Positions 36,601 to 48,346 of a stretch of DNA of 64,000 nucleotides are shown here, piece after piece. Position 1 is the first letter of the stretch, and each line of letters starts with the position of its first letter. This stretch comes from Anoplolepis gracilipes (Eukaryota; Arthropoda; Insecta; Hymenoptera; Formicidae): assembly GCF_047496725.1 (NCBI RefSeq), contig NC_132983.1, forward strand, positions 4,689,501-4,753,500, given 5' to 3'. Made by a program: the position numbers and the translations under genes. Under the pieces are notes generated by a model that saw only the letters and a list, made by a program, of their open reading frames with translations, made no database searches and was not told the origin of the DNA.

Positions 36601-39600
36601 TTGGCGCGCTTACCGAGTGTTCATCGAAGATTGCGGACAAGTTTGGCGAGAGTATAGGCGCGCTCATTGTCGTCGTGTGCGGTCTCAAGTCCCTCAGATC
36701 GGCATACTCGGACCCGTCCAGTCGTTACCTCGTCCTAGTCTTCGCGGTACTCTTCTTCCAGCTAGACTTTAGTAATTTGAGCGAAACGTTCCTGATGGAC
36801 TACTTTGTTACGGGGATTGCATTCGCCAAGATCTACGAATTGCTGCTCAAGATACGCTTCGTCGTCACGTACATCGCGCCCTGGCAAATTACCTGGGGCA
36901 GTGCGTTCCACGCGTTCGCCCAGCCCTTCTCCGTACCGCATTCGGCGATGCTCTTTCTCCAGGCCGGCATCTCGGCGATGCTGAGCACGCCTCTGAATCC
37001 GTTGTTAGGCAGCGCGATCTTCATCTCATCGTACGTACGACCCGTCAAGTTTTGGGAAAGAGACTACAAGACAAGGAGGGTGGATCATTCTAACACACGA
37101 ATGTCTTCGCATTTGGAACGCAATCTGGGCGCCGACGACAACAATTTGAACTCGATATTTTATGAACAACTCACGCGCTCTCTCCAGCACAGCCTCTGCG
37201 GCGACCTCGCGCTTGGTCGATGGGGAAAAGTGGAACAAGGCGACTGCTTTCTGCTTGCGTCAGATTATTTGAACTGCTTGGTGCACATAATTCAATTGGG
37301 TAATGGACTGGTGACATTTCAGCTCAGGGGTCTCGAGTTCCGAGGAACATATTGCCAGCAAAGAGAGGTACATACGATATTACTGGTTTGTTTTATGTAT
37401 GTTTACATATATAACTTTGTGACTTTTTATGTATCTATTTTTAGGTGGAAGCGATCTCGGAAGGTATCGAGGATAATGATAACTGCTGCTGCTGCGAAAT
37501 GGGTCATCTGTCGAATGTACTTAGCGTAAACGCAGCCTTCAGTCAACGTTGGCTCGCTTGGGAAGTCGCAAGCGCCAAATATGTGCTCGAGGGATACTCT
37601 ATCTCCGACAATTCGGCGGGTTCTATGTTGCAGGTGTTTGAATTTCGCAAGGTGTTGGTTACTTACTACGTCAAGAGTATCGTCTTCTACGCCGTGAAGT
37701 CGCCCAAGTTGAAACAGTGGCTGGAAAATCCCGACATTGTCGATGCGCTCAAGCCGACGCTCGACAAAAACTTTGTTGATCTCGATCCCGTTTTTAATGT
37801 AAACATCGACGAAGATTTTGACTTCCGAGCAAGTGGTATCACACGGAATAGTTTCTGCAATGTTTATCTTGACTGGATACAATATTGCGCTGGTAAACAA
37901 GATAAGGTGATACATTAGTAATATTCACATTATTTCGTCACTTAAATACTAGAATGGTATAACTTGGAAAATTTTGACGTTATACTATTCGCACACATTA
38001 ACGCGTTAAATCAATGGGAAAAAGTACGATTACATATTTCGATACTGTCAATAATAGATAAATAGAAAGATTGAATTATATACAATCAGTATAGCAGTCT
38101 GAAATTACGAGATATATTTATTTGTTATTTAATTAAAAAAAAAATAATTTATGTAAAAAATCGTTTAAAAAATATCAAATTTATAAAAAATTATAAATTT
38201 TCAAATATTAAGGTGACGACTGTAGACATTAAAAAGATGATTTATTTATAAAAAAAATTCACATTTCTTGGACATATATTTTACTATTATTATGTTTTTT
38301 AGACGCTGGATAGAACACGCGATTCATATCTTGTGTCTCTGTGCCTCTCATTAAGTCTGTTGGGAAGACGTGTGTTAGGCGCTGCATCTCACAATACATT
38401 ATCGGGTGTTGAGTTTTTTCTTTATGGACTACATGCGTTATTTAAAGGTATAATATCTTGTTTCTGCGATGTATATTGATGCATCGTAATAATTATGTTT
38501 AATTCTTGATATATTTGCATATGTATTGTTTACTAAAAGAATATTCAAATCTCCAAATTGTTTTTTGATAAAATATCAATAGCTATATTTCCCTGTTTGA
38601 AAAGAGCTTTTGTTTAAATTACAACTTGTAATACACTTCGTATATACAATATCTATATTTAATGACAGGAGATTTTCGGATAACGTCAGTTCGCGACGAA
38701 TGGGTGCTGCACGATGTCGATCTATTGCGCAGTGTAGTCGCTAAGGGAATAAGAATGGCCTTGAAACTACATCAAGATCATTTTATGAGTCCGGAACAGT
38801 ACATTGAATCGTCAGCGCTCTTCGAGGCTATCGACAATCATGATCAAAACCTCGTCATAAGTCACGAGGCAGATCCGCTTTGGAGGAACGCAGTCTTGAG
38901 TGGCGCGCCTAGCCTTCTGGCACTCAGGTTTGCATTATATATTTGATCACCAAAGCATATGCAGTGCAGCACATTGATTAACATAAACATTCGAAATTTT
39001 TAGACATGTACTCGATGACGGTATAGACGAGTACAAAGTGATAATGCTTAATAAACGTTACTTGAGCTTTCGAGTGATCAAGATGAATCGCGAGTGTGTC
39101 CGCGGACTCTGGGCCGGCCAGCAGCAGGAATTGGTATACCTGAGGAACAGAAATCCGGAGCGCGGCTCTATACAGAATGCCAAGCAAGCACTAAGAAATA
39201 TAATCAACAGTTCCTGCGATCAGCCGATTGGATATCCGATTTATGTCTCCCCGTTGACAACTAGCTACGCCGAGACCAATGAACAATTGTGTTCGATAAT
39301 CGGAGGACCATTGACCTTTGGTACAATAAAAAGTACTGTATTGAAATTGTGGAGAAGGTACGTTCAACTCAAGCAAAGATCATTTTTCATCTCTAATCGA
39401 TACCTCAATTCGATTTAACTTTTAATTTAATTCGGGATCTGATAATTCAACATGCACGTTTTTTTAGAATAAGAAGAAGATGTGGTCAAGGTTGTTCATC
39501 AGGCGGCACTGGCTCCCAAGACGATGGAGGTTTCGGGAATGACGGAGTGTACGCGATGACTACTTACAACATACATTCTGGTATTTACAGATATTATACC

Positions 39601-40934
39601 AATCGTAATAATAAATTTTGTTAATTTTTTATGTATTGTTAAAAAATTATCTCATTGAACTTAATGTAAGAAAAAAATTACAATTATATTTAAAATTAAG
39701 AATTAAGACATAATTAGAATAGACTGTAATCTCTGTCTGTTTTCTAAAATATTTTTCTTGATTCTTTTTTGATATGACATAAATATTTGATTTTATAACG
39801 ATTTTCAACATTGATGCAATAGATACAGTGGCGTGTAAAAGTTGAGCCAAATAATTTTTAGTATAATTAAAAATCTCATATATGGCGCGATACTTTTGCA
39901 CTATTCATACTAAAATATTATGAAAAATAGTATTAAAAGTTTATAAAGCTTATATGATTAAAGTACAAATCAATTTTGTTTATATATATGAGTTTTCTTT
40001 AGCGATTATATAATGAATATGTACTGTTTGATTCAAAATGCACTCTACTGTATATACCTTTGTACTTATTATACACACTTTATGAATAGGCTATGCTCAA
40101 TCGGGTCACAACACTTCTGGTTCGCAATCGATGGAATCTGGCTGTCAAATCGGTGGTTCGACCGGTCGAGGATCTCTCGGTCGTGCGAATACAGGTTCTC
40201 TTAGTGGTAACAGAGGCTCGCTCGCTTCCGTCGGGAAACCAACCAGTTCAACACTCGCCAGTCTGGCCGGATTGCTCAGTAATAGCGATATTAAAACGGA
40301 AACAAAGAGCGAGACAAGTTTTTCTAGCAAACTCGAGAAAGAAGAAGTTTTTCAAAGAGTTCGCGTAAGTATTGTGATAGCAGTGAGAAATATTTTATAT
40401 CAATTCTTTCGATGAATTAAATATAGAATTTCTACAAGTTTTATATATTAATCGTTTACAAAAAAAGATTAATTTCTGACATGTTTTAAATTATGATTGA
40501 ATTTGTGCTTTATTGATATTTAAGTGTTTTATTTAATACCATCGATTGCTACAATATGTTTGAATTAACATTGCATTCAAGATGAGAATGCGATAAAAAT
40601 TGAAGTTCTTTTTATACGCACGAGACGTAACATGACAAATTTTCACAAACAGATTATGGATCCTAATCAAGTATACGACGCGATTAATTTGGGTCGGCGT
40701 ATAGACGTGATTTGGCCGGACGAGAGGATGCGACAGCAAGGCGGTCGTTCTGGCTGGCAACACTGGGTACCAGAGAGAGGTATGGAAGGCTGTGTGGTTC
40801 ATCGCTGGTCACCGAATCATCGCGATCCTAATCGACGATCGCATGTCGACAAAGTCATCCTACTTGTAAAGATCGAGGACAAATACGTGCCGATAGCTGA
40901 ACAAGGCGTACGGGATTTAGGGGCAGAGGTTTAG
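30689..40934 (+). CDS. pcx: Pecanex, multi-pass membrane protein
   Basis: In Drosophila, pecanex is needed for Notch signalling and is linked to the endoplasmic reticulum. Coding exons: 30689-30841, 31176-31422, 31812-32090, 32174-32526, 32675-32818, 32955-33202, 33354-33613, 33753-33821, 34066-37367, 37445-37906, 38303-38447, 38669-38927, 39004-39357, 39468-39580, 40090-40364, 40653-40934; all phases agree, 2,314 aa. The start MGSQTLEILRQGVWASLTGG is the typical pecanex N-terminus, followed by two membrane segments. Residues of about 130-1000 are Ser/Asn-rich and probably disordered. The large exon 9 carries the multi-pass core (about residues 1020-1570). Exons 10-13 hold a CCCCEMGHL cysteine cluster and the conserved pecanex C-terminal domain. 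The ATG at 30689 has A at -3 and G at +4. Odd features are four HPQSLE repeats at residues of about 317-387 and upstream ATGs. Confidence 0.95.
33209..33265 (+). repeat. 34-bp tandem duplication in pcx intron 6
   Basis: A 23-nt block beginning TGTGTATTCTTGAATG occurs at 33209-33231 and, identically, at 33243-33265. It lies just after the exon 6 donor at 33203. The second copy does not recreate the donor. Confidence 0.85.
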
Positions 40935-43381
40935 TAAAATATTTTCGAAACTAGTGCAATAACGTGCGATCATGGCTTTTGTACACATTGGCACGATCGC
41001 TCTTAGACCTGTAAATGCGCGATAGCGCATGTTTATTCAATCACAGGAATCTTTGAATAAGACTCTGTAAACGATATTGAATTTTAAACTCTAATATGAT
41101 GGCAATACTTGGCATTATTAAAGAGTTTATTAGTATTTCGATTTGTTCTTTAAGAAAACAGCTAGTTATTGATTTATCATGGTTACACTAATTTAATCAA
41201 AAAATTTTCAATAAGGCATTTTTGCAAACTAACTGAAGAGCAAATTGCTATTGTAAATTAATTAGAACATAAGAAAAATAATCGTTCATATATATAAATA
41301 TAAAATATGAATTATTTTTAGAAAAATATTTTGAATAATTTTTATTACTTTTATGAAGACATATTTTTCTTTGGAAATATGTGACCAAGACTCTTATTTG
41401 AAGGTTTCTAGTATCAATGTGACGAAAGTGCAAAATAATGCGAACAAATGTATCATATTGACGATGTTGAATACTAGTTTCGTACTTCCATAAAGTCAAT
41501 ACTCGCCATTAGGACATAATTTGAAGAACTCGGATCAACGATATACTTAATTATATAAAATGTTTAACTTATCTCCATTGACAGGTTTCATTGCAATTCT
41601 AATATTGCAACATCGAATATTTTTTCAGGATATTGAGAAACTTACATCTTTTTTATTTGCTTCTGTAGGATTGTCCATAAAATTTTTTCCATATCTTAGC
41701 ATGCTGTTTCGTCCCAAATTCTTGTCATTTTTGTTGATCTTGTACTTAGAATATTCAGATATGATTCAATAGAATTTATCAGACTTATAAGACAGATTTA
41801 TAATTCTTTTCATTTTGATCATCGTTAAAGTTTTACTTTTCAAACGTTTCTACAGGAAACACCGATGTGTTAAAAGAATCGAAAATTGTAGAGACCTGTA
41901 TAGAGACAAGGAAATGAAAAGAGAGAAATATGAGTATTTTGTCACCTTGTAAGTATCGCAAATGTAATACATATGTATATTGTTACTTCTCGTGAATCGC
42001 ATGAGAAGCCAGAATCGCTAATCGCCAAGTTATTCAATACAAAACCAAATTGTATCATGTTGTACTATATACTGTATATTATATGACTATATTATGTTCT
42101 CACACACGGAAACGGAGCAGACGTTACTTGTTGCCCAATGTATATTTAGATTACTTAATTATCAGTTAAGAGAAAAGGTAGCGTTCGAACACGTTCTCTT
42201 CCACTAATAATATAAATGCAGTATATATATTTTTGGCGGTTGATATGAAAAAAAAAGAACATGAATCGCTCTGAGTAGTGGAACTGTACTTTATGAATAT
42301 GTAATGATGTATCATATAAGAGCCAGGAGGAAGGGAATCTCTCTTAAGTACACTGTTGCTATATAGGTCGTACGCAGCGGGTTACACATAACAAATGGTA
42401 TCAATAGACTATTTGTACATAAAATATCATTCGTGTTTTTCTACGAAAGGTTTTGTTATACGATTCTCTTTTTTAAAGTAGATAATGTAGATAAGTTGTA
42501 AATATCTTACATTGCGCATACCATCGCAGACCTCGAAGCGTCCAGAATATTATTCTATTCGAGCGTGTGTTATTTTACGGGGCCACACACGACAGGACAT
42601 ATCCGCGTGCACTGAAATAGCGGTTATTATATCCCTCGCTTCACTTCCATATGCCCATGTACAAAAGTTCGTTCAAAGTCACATGGCATTACTTAATTGT
42701 ATATGAGCTGGTAAAGTTGTTAGTCTCGCGACGGTGCATTTACATCCGAGGCATAGCTTGTTAGAGCGAGAACAGGGATGTCATATGTAAATGCATTGGC
42801 GTAATGCTCCATCGGACAATGAAACGTCGCTGTTACTCTCGAAAGAAAGTTAGCAAATTGGTTTTTTTTATTTTTATTTTTTTTTTAATTTTGTATATAA
42901 TGTTTGTAAATTAGTTTAATTTTGCTTTAATTATTTCTCACATTATAAATGTTATAAACAAATTCGAAAACATCTATATACTGGTTATTTAAGTAATAAG
43001 GAACGGTTGCTTGCAAAAATTCTGTAAATCCATATATATATAGTTCGTTCGATGCCGTGTAGAAAAAAAAATTATATATATATATATTTCGCAGATAGAG
43101 AGGGAAAAAATAGTTTTTTGCAAGTGACCACACAGAATCACAGCATTGCCTTATCGTGGTGTCTTAAGAAACACCTGACTGATGACGAAAAAGATTATAT
43201 AGCTAGTCTTTTAATTGTTGGTATAACACACATTATGTATCGCTTGCTGCCGAAAGACGCGGGAGAGAGAAGTTATGTGAAGTGTAATAATCTTTATTAT
43301 ATCTCTGGCCTACTATATCTTTAATGGACAGTACTTTCATACACTGATTGTACACACAATGGTCTTACAATCAAGAATAAA
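40935..43381 (+). other. Probable pcx 3'UTR
   Basis: No supported coding frame. Several TGTANATA elements cluster at 42414-42899 and an AATAAA lies at 43376-43381, followed by sequence leading to the convergent thioredoxin gene. The full length is inferred; earlier poly(A) sites are possible. Confidence 0.4.
42414..42899 (+). promoter_or_regulatory. Cluster of Pumilio-type elements
   Basis: Four exact matches to TGTANATA on the coding strand: 42414-42421 (TGTACATA), 42486-42493 (TGTAGATA), 42497-42504 (TGTAAATA) and 42892-42899 (TGTATATA). Pumilio proteins bind UGUANAUA in 3'UTRs and repress translation. The motif arises by chance in AT-rich DNA, though the adjacent pair is notable. Confidence 0.35.
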
Positions 43382-44362
43382 CGAGAAACTGAAATCTGAT
43401 TAAATGATTTATCTCGGTTGCACTGCCACAGAAGACACACATCACGACTTACGTCCAATAACCACTGTTAAAGTAATTATTCTCTTAGCTTCTCTTTATT
43501 CAATGGCTGAAATTAATATATACACTTTGTACAATTTAAATTATTCGCATAAATTAGATACTGAAAATACTTTTTTTTAATCTATCAAGAAAAAAGTATA
43601 TAGATATGTGTATATATACATATAAAGCGTATTTTAAAAATATTTGTCATAAATATTTGTCTTCATAATAACACAATTCAAATCACATTGCAAATTTATT
43701 ATCATCGCACATAATTTGTTATTGAATTGACTCGTAAAGTGATTTTTTTTTATTACATATATAAATATTAAGTGAAGACATGAATAACTATTTCAAGAAT
43801 ATATTGAAAAGTCGTGTCTAAAAAGATGTATATCACAAGTGCTTGGACAAGTTTACAATTTCTACAATACCTCTAATTAATACTCTTTTTATAATATTAT
43901 GATATTATTTATATAATATAGGATAATTCTGTTGCATTTTTCCCTATCTCTCAAGAACAAACCGTTATTTTCTAATATCCTTTTGGTCGATTCAAGAATA
44001 TAGGCTGCCGAGTAAGCTCTGCATTAGAGTATATGTTACTATATAGAAGAATACAAATATTTCAATACAACCTGGACATCAGATATATATATTAATATAT
44101 ATGTATATATATATATTAGTTTTGTTATGTATTGTGTAATGAGAATTATCACTATATATCATTTTACAACATAAATATATATCTAAAATCTTCAAGTTAT
44201 GTAATGCACGCTTATCTGAGAATGATTAGATTAGAAAAGGCCGTAAGTCTCGGACGAAGTAGCTTGAAATATTAGATATTTTCTCTATGAAAATAGATTC
44301 ACAAGTGATAGAGAAAATGGAAGCATAGAATATGTATTATATAGTTTACAATGCTGTCATGA
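43382..44362. other. Convergent intergenic region pcx / thioredoxin
   Basis: AT-rich, with TA-repeat stretches near 43610 and 44085-44120. It should contain the 3'UTR of the minus-strand thioredoxin gene. No gene seen. Confidence 0.4.
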
Positions 44363-44782
44363 TTAGGACTTGTTTTCTGTAGTATTTATTGGTCCTTCGT
44401 TTATTAGCTTTTGTATTAAATTCTCTATCATTTCATTATTGACTAAACCAATAAATTTATCTACGACTAAGCCATTCGAGATAGCTATTACTGCTGGTAC
44501 AGCTTTCACTTCAAAGACATGCACCAATTCAGGATTTTCTTCTACGTCGATTATAGCCAAATCTAACTTTTCCATAGGTTCTATACGTTCTATTAATTTG
44601 GGTGTCAATATTTTACACGGGTCACACCAATCTGCATGAAAATTGACTATAACTGGCACTGTGCCATTCATTACCTTATTTACAAATTCGTTGTTATTGC
44701 TTATCTCGTAACGCTTATTATTTTGGCGAAATAATGAAATACGTCTAACTACAGACGGCATGCAATTTCTTATGCACAACAT
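44363..44782 (-). CDS. TXN2: Mitochondrial thioredoxin (TXN2-type)
   Basis: Dithiol oxidoreductase that reduces protein disulfides, passing electrons to mitochondrial peroxiredoxins. Single exon, 139 aa. Residues 1-25 are basic and hydroxylated without acidic residues (MLCIRNCMPSVVRRISLFRQ), as in a mitochondrial presequence. The thioredoxin fold follows with active site WCDPCK (C53, C56) and the cis-proline in VKAVPAV (P96). The usual middle residue is Gly (WCGPC); Asp here may shift the redox potential. Length fits a mitochondrial thioredoxin. The same-strand TMEM218 gene ends about 300 bp upstream. Family assignment is firm; mitochondrial location is inferred from the N-terminus. Confidence 0.9.
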   Translation of the reverse strand: MLCIRNCMPSVVRRISLFRQNNKRYEISNNNEFVNKVMNGTVPVIVNFHADWCDPCKILTPKLIERIEPMEKLDLAIIDVEENPELVHVFEVKAVPAVIAISNGLVVDKFIGLVNNEMIENLIQKLINEGPINTTENKS

Positions 44783-45080
44783 TGTGTCTTTCTTTTAAAC
44801 GTGTTACTTGTAAATAAAAGATTAATAGTTATGTAAACAGATGAACATTACATTTATGTATTATGTCTTGGATATATTGAAGATCATCATATTTGTCAGC
44901 AAGCGAGAATATCTATAAAAAAAGAAGATTGTTACTATTATCAATTATATACAATAGTGCACTGTCTATATCTAGATAAACTTTTTTTTATCATCATATA
45001 TAATCATTATAAGTTTCTATCATAGTAATAACATATATTTCATTACATTATTCATTTAAAACATACCAAAGAGGAAATGC

Positions 45081-45871
45081 CTAAAAGACCCAGCTGGATA
45101 TCCTAACTGATCTAACAGTTTCCACCAATCCAAATTTGATATAGCCAATAAGGGAAATTATAGATGAGATAATTAATAAAATCAGAAGCGTTATACGCCA
45201 AATGAAGAGTCGATCGTACACCTACAAAACAAAAATGTATTTAGTCTTTCCTTCTGATTTAGTTTAATTATATAATTTTCACAATATTAATAACTGTTGT
45301 ATTATTTTTACATATCTGTATATATGTACATGTAACTGTCTAATTTTATATATATAATTAGAAAATATATATATATATGTATATATAATCGATTCTTTCA
45401 ATAATGCAAATGTAAAAATAATTTAAAAGGTCTTGCAAGACATTTTTCTGTTATGAAATAGATATCGCCAATTAATTTCCAGTAGAATAAACACAGAGTA
45501 ATTAATGCGGGACGAGATGCTCTCTATCGCGTCCTTTCTCGCACTTTGATATATTAATAAAGAACTAGGTTAGCTTTCTTCGAGCACTAATGTCACTCGT
45601 CTACGCAGGTAGATTTTTAAACACACGCACACACAATCAATATTATATAAATATATTTTCGCGATTATACCTTGCTCTCCGTGGGCGCGGGTTTCTCTGA
45701 CGCGCGCGGCACGCTTATCAAAATAATCGTAAACGCGCTCACGAGCAGTATAGCGATCGCGCCGACCTTCTTCTCGACGCGCAATGATATGACGAATATT
45801 AACGCGGCCACCACCCACAGACTGAGGATGATGAATAATCCTACTCCGACGCCGAGTATCAAGGTGGTCAT
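45081..45871 (-). CDS. TMEM218: Transmembrane protein 218 (TMEM218) homologue
   Basis: In vertebrates a small membrane protein of the ciliary transition zone. Two coding exons, 45671-45871 and 45081-45221, joined in phase 0 (donor AAG|GTATAA, acceptor TTTTGTAG), give 113 aa, close to the family length of about 115. Three hydrophobic segments are visible: LGVGVGLFIILSLWVVAAL, VGAIAILLVSAFTIILI and ITLLILLIISSIISLIG. The family pattern LGVG near the start and PRASEKPAP after segment 2 are present. The ATG at 45869-45871 is chosen because the open frame further upstream has no ATG. The divergent gene at 46272 starts 400 bp away. Any ciliary role in this insect, presumably in sensory neurons, is inferred. 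Confidence 0.85.
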
Positions 45872-46271
45872 ATCCTTCGAAGAGGGAAAATAATACAATA
45901 GAACTGTCAGAAGACGGAGAAGTACGCTTGACAGATAGCGCGCGTTTCACATATCGATTTCCTCTATTCTGAGAATCCCTATACTAAATGATCTCTTCTA
46001 TTTCGAATCAGCTGTTTTTCCCCTTAAATTGATCGATTCTCCTCTCGTGCTTTTCGGTCGCTCGAGATTCCCTTTCCCTTTCTATATACGACAACGATTA
46101 TACCAAAATTGATCGTAGGATTGTTTCTTTTTTTTAGCTAACGGTTACAGCTACCGAGAGATTTTGTCACTAATGTAATATCTGTTTAATCTATCTGTAG
46201 TGAAGAGCTAAGGAACTTTCTGTTGACAATTTTTTGGGATAAATACTTTGCCACTTTTCAACATAGACAAG
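45872..46271. promoter_or_regulatory. Divergent promoter region, TMEM218 / tail-anchored gene
   Basis: 400 bp between two start codons pointing away from each other, without a coding frame of its own that can be supported. It includes a pyrimidine-rich stretch (46021-46085). I did not find a convincing X-box for RFX factors. Confidence 0.5.
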
Positions 46272-47373
46272 ATGAGATATAATAATCCTCTTGGATTTAG
46301 TAAACAAACCGAGGTATTAATACAAGGTGTAGGAGGACATAATTTAATCAAAGAATTCAAAAAGAGAGATATATCGACTGATGTCTTGCATAAATTAATC
46401 AAGGAAGATTTCATACAACTGGGTAATTTATTTATTTTGACAATAATATCGATGGTGTTATGATTTTAGACTACTGTACGTTACAGTATTTATAGAGATC
46501 TAAATTCTTGTGATTAATATACATCGTACATGATTATATATATTTCGATAAAAACTCAGTATAAGGAAAAATTAGATAAAATTTACAATTTATAATATTA
46601 CAAAATTTAATAAAGCAAAATAGATGATTTTTCTTTTACGATATAATTTTTATAATACAATTCTATACTTTTTTTAGTTAGATATGGAAGAATTATTATC
46701 TCCTTTAATATAAATAGTAATTAAAATTTAAAAAACTAATTTTAGATAAAATGTAAAAGTTATTGTACTAGTAATAATTTGTTTTTCTAGGTGCTGATGA
46801 AGAGCTTGCAAATAAAATGGTCTATGCTCTATATATTCCAAAGAAGGACCTAAGTATGAAACCTTACCAAAGGTACTGATTATGCGAGCTTGTGTTCTAC
46901 ATGTAATATCAAATCTAAACTCTTAATTTTTTGACAGGATATTCGATAAAATAAAAATATTGGATATAGGAAACAAACAACTTAATATAATTCAAGCTTG
47001 TATAATATACTACAGATATAAGTTAACAAAAAAAAGAATCAATTCTTTTATTGAACCTGATGAAGCTTTAAGTGCTTCCAAGGTTCTGTGCCTTGCCGCT
47101 GACTCTATTCTTAAGGAAGTTAATGAGGCTGAATTAAAATTGAAAGAACTAGAAGCTGTGATAATTGTGGTATGTATGCATCAATATAAATGTCTATTAT
47201 ATGCATCTCTTATTAAATTAATGTAATATTAATTAAACATTTTTAATAATATATTTATTATTAAATTAAATTTTTTACAGCCTAGAAGTAGAAAGTTTTA
47301 TGTATCATATTGCATTCCAATTGGTGGATTATGCATTGCATCATATATATTATTCAACAGATTTTGGAAATAA
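46272..47373 (+). CDS. Uncharacterised tail-anchored protein with SAM-like region
   Basis: Not recognised as a named family. Exons 46272-46422, 46791-46872, 46938-47169 and 47281-47373 (phases 1, 2, 0) give 185 aa. Residues of about 25-66 have a SAM-like pattern (FKKRDISTDVL, IKEDFIQLGADEELANKMVYAL). Residues of about 110-150 are helical and charged, with a likely coiled coil in ILKEVNEAELKLKELEA. The C-terminus is a basic RSRK, one hydrophobic segment (YCIPIGGLCIASYILF) and NRFWK, typical of a tail-anchored protein facing the cytosol at the mitochondrial outer membrane or ER. The ATG at 46272 is the first in frame. It diverges from TMEM218 across about 400 bp, so the two may share a promoter. 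The gene model is well supported by splice phase; function is unknown. Confidence 0.75.
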
Positions 47374-47800
47374 AAGTTTTGTAGAATGCCTAAGATATTT
47401 ATATTATTATGTATATTATGTAGATTGTAAGTTGCTATTTTTGAGAAAATAATTTTCTGAAAATATATGAATATTTTTAATAACAAGCATTAGGTTAATA
47501 TTATTAGGTCAAAATAATTTGATCTAATATTCTATAATATATCCATATTCCCTACAAGTTTAATATTATTCAGAGAAAACATATTTTAAACATTAACTGA
47601 AATAATTAAACAGAGTAAAAAAATTGTTTATCTTGTTCTCAAAGTTCTATAATTAACATTTATTAGTCCACTTTTTTAAGGTGTATAAACTTAATTGAAA
47701 AGAATAGAATAATCAAAAGGTGTGCATACATAATGTAATGAGGAAAATTGAAGAAAGCAGGAGATAATACAAGAATTATATGTTAAAATCGATATTATAA

Positions 47801-47841
<41 letters not shown>

Positions 47842-48185
47842 TTATTTATTTTAAATTGTATTTCATGTAAATATATATTTATAAATTCTATGTAAATTTG
47901 TGGTGCATTTTAACCACAAAAGACATATTTTTTCTTTTCTCTTATCCGTATTACAGTTTATCAGAAGAGGAGGAATCATCAGGATAAGGAAGATCGCAAG
48001 GGAAGGGCGCGTAGGGTAAATCTCAAGGGTTGTTATAGAATTTAGAGACTATACGATGGCTGCGTTTCAGGAAACGCTATTAACGTGCCTCTATCCTCGT
48101 TCAACTTTCAATAAGGAACAAAGATAGAACGACGTTTTTAACGTGAACAGCGTTTCCCGGAACGCACCCGATATCAATCCACCTG
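47374..48185. other. Intergenic region before synaptogyrin
   Basis: AT-rich, with a TA microsatellite at about 47814-47837. It becomes less AT-rich after 47960. No coding frame supported. Confidence 0.45.
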
Positions 48186-48189
48186 CGCC

Positions 48190-48346
48190 TCTTTCTCTCT
48201 CTCTCTCTCTCTCTCTCTTTCTAATTTTATCGTCTCGTACCTCGTACGTGCTTATCTACCCCGGCCCCCGAGCGCCGCCGAGGCGACTGCGCATGCGCGC
48301 GCGACCGCTGCGTTAGCTTTGAAATCTCCGCTTCAGTCGCGCTAAG
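48190..48346 (+). promoter_or_regulatory. Synaptogyrin promoter/leader with NRF-1/Ewg-type site
   Basis: GC-rich segment with a CT-repeat tract (48192-48219) and TGCGCATGCGCG at 48288-48299, an exact match to the YGCGCAYGCGCR consensus of NRF-1, whose insect orthologue is Erect wing. The site is about 50 bp upstream of the start codon. Transcription start is not determined. Confidence 0.55.
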
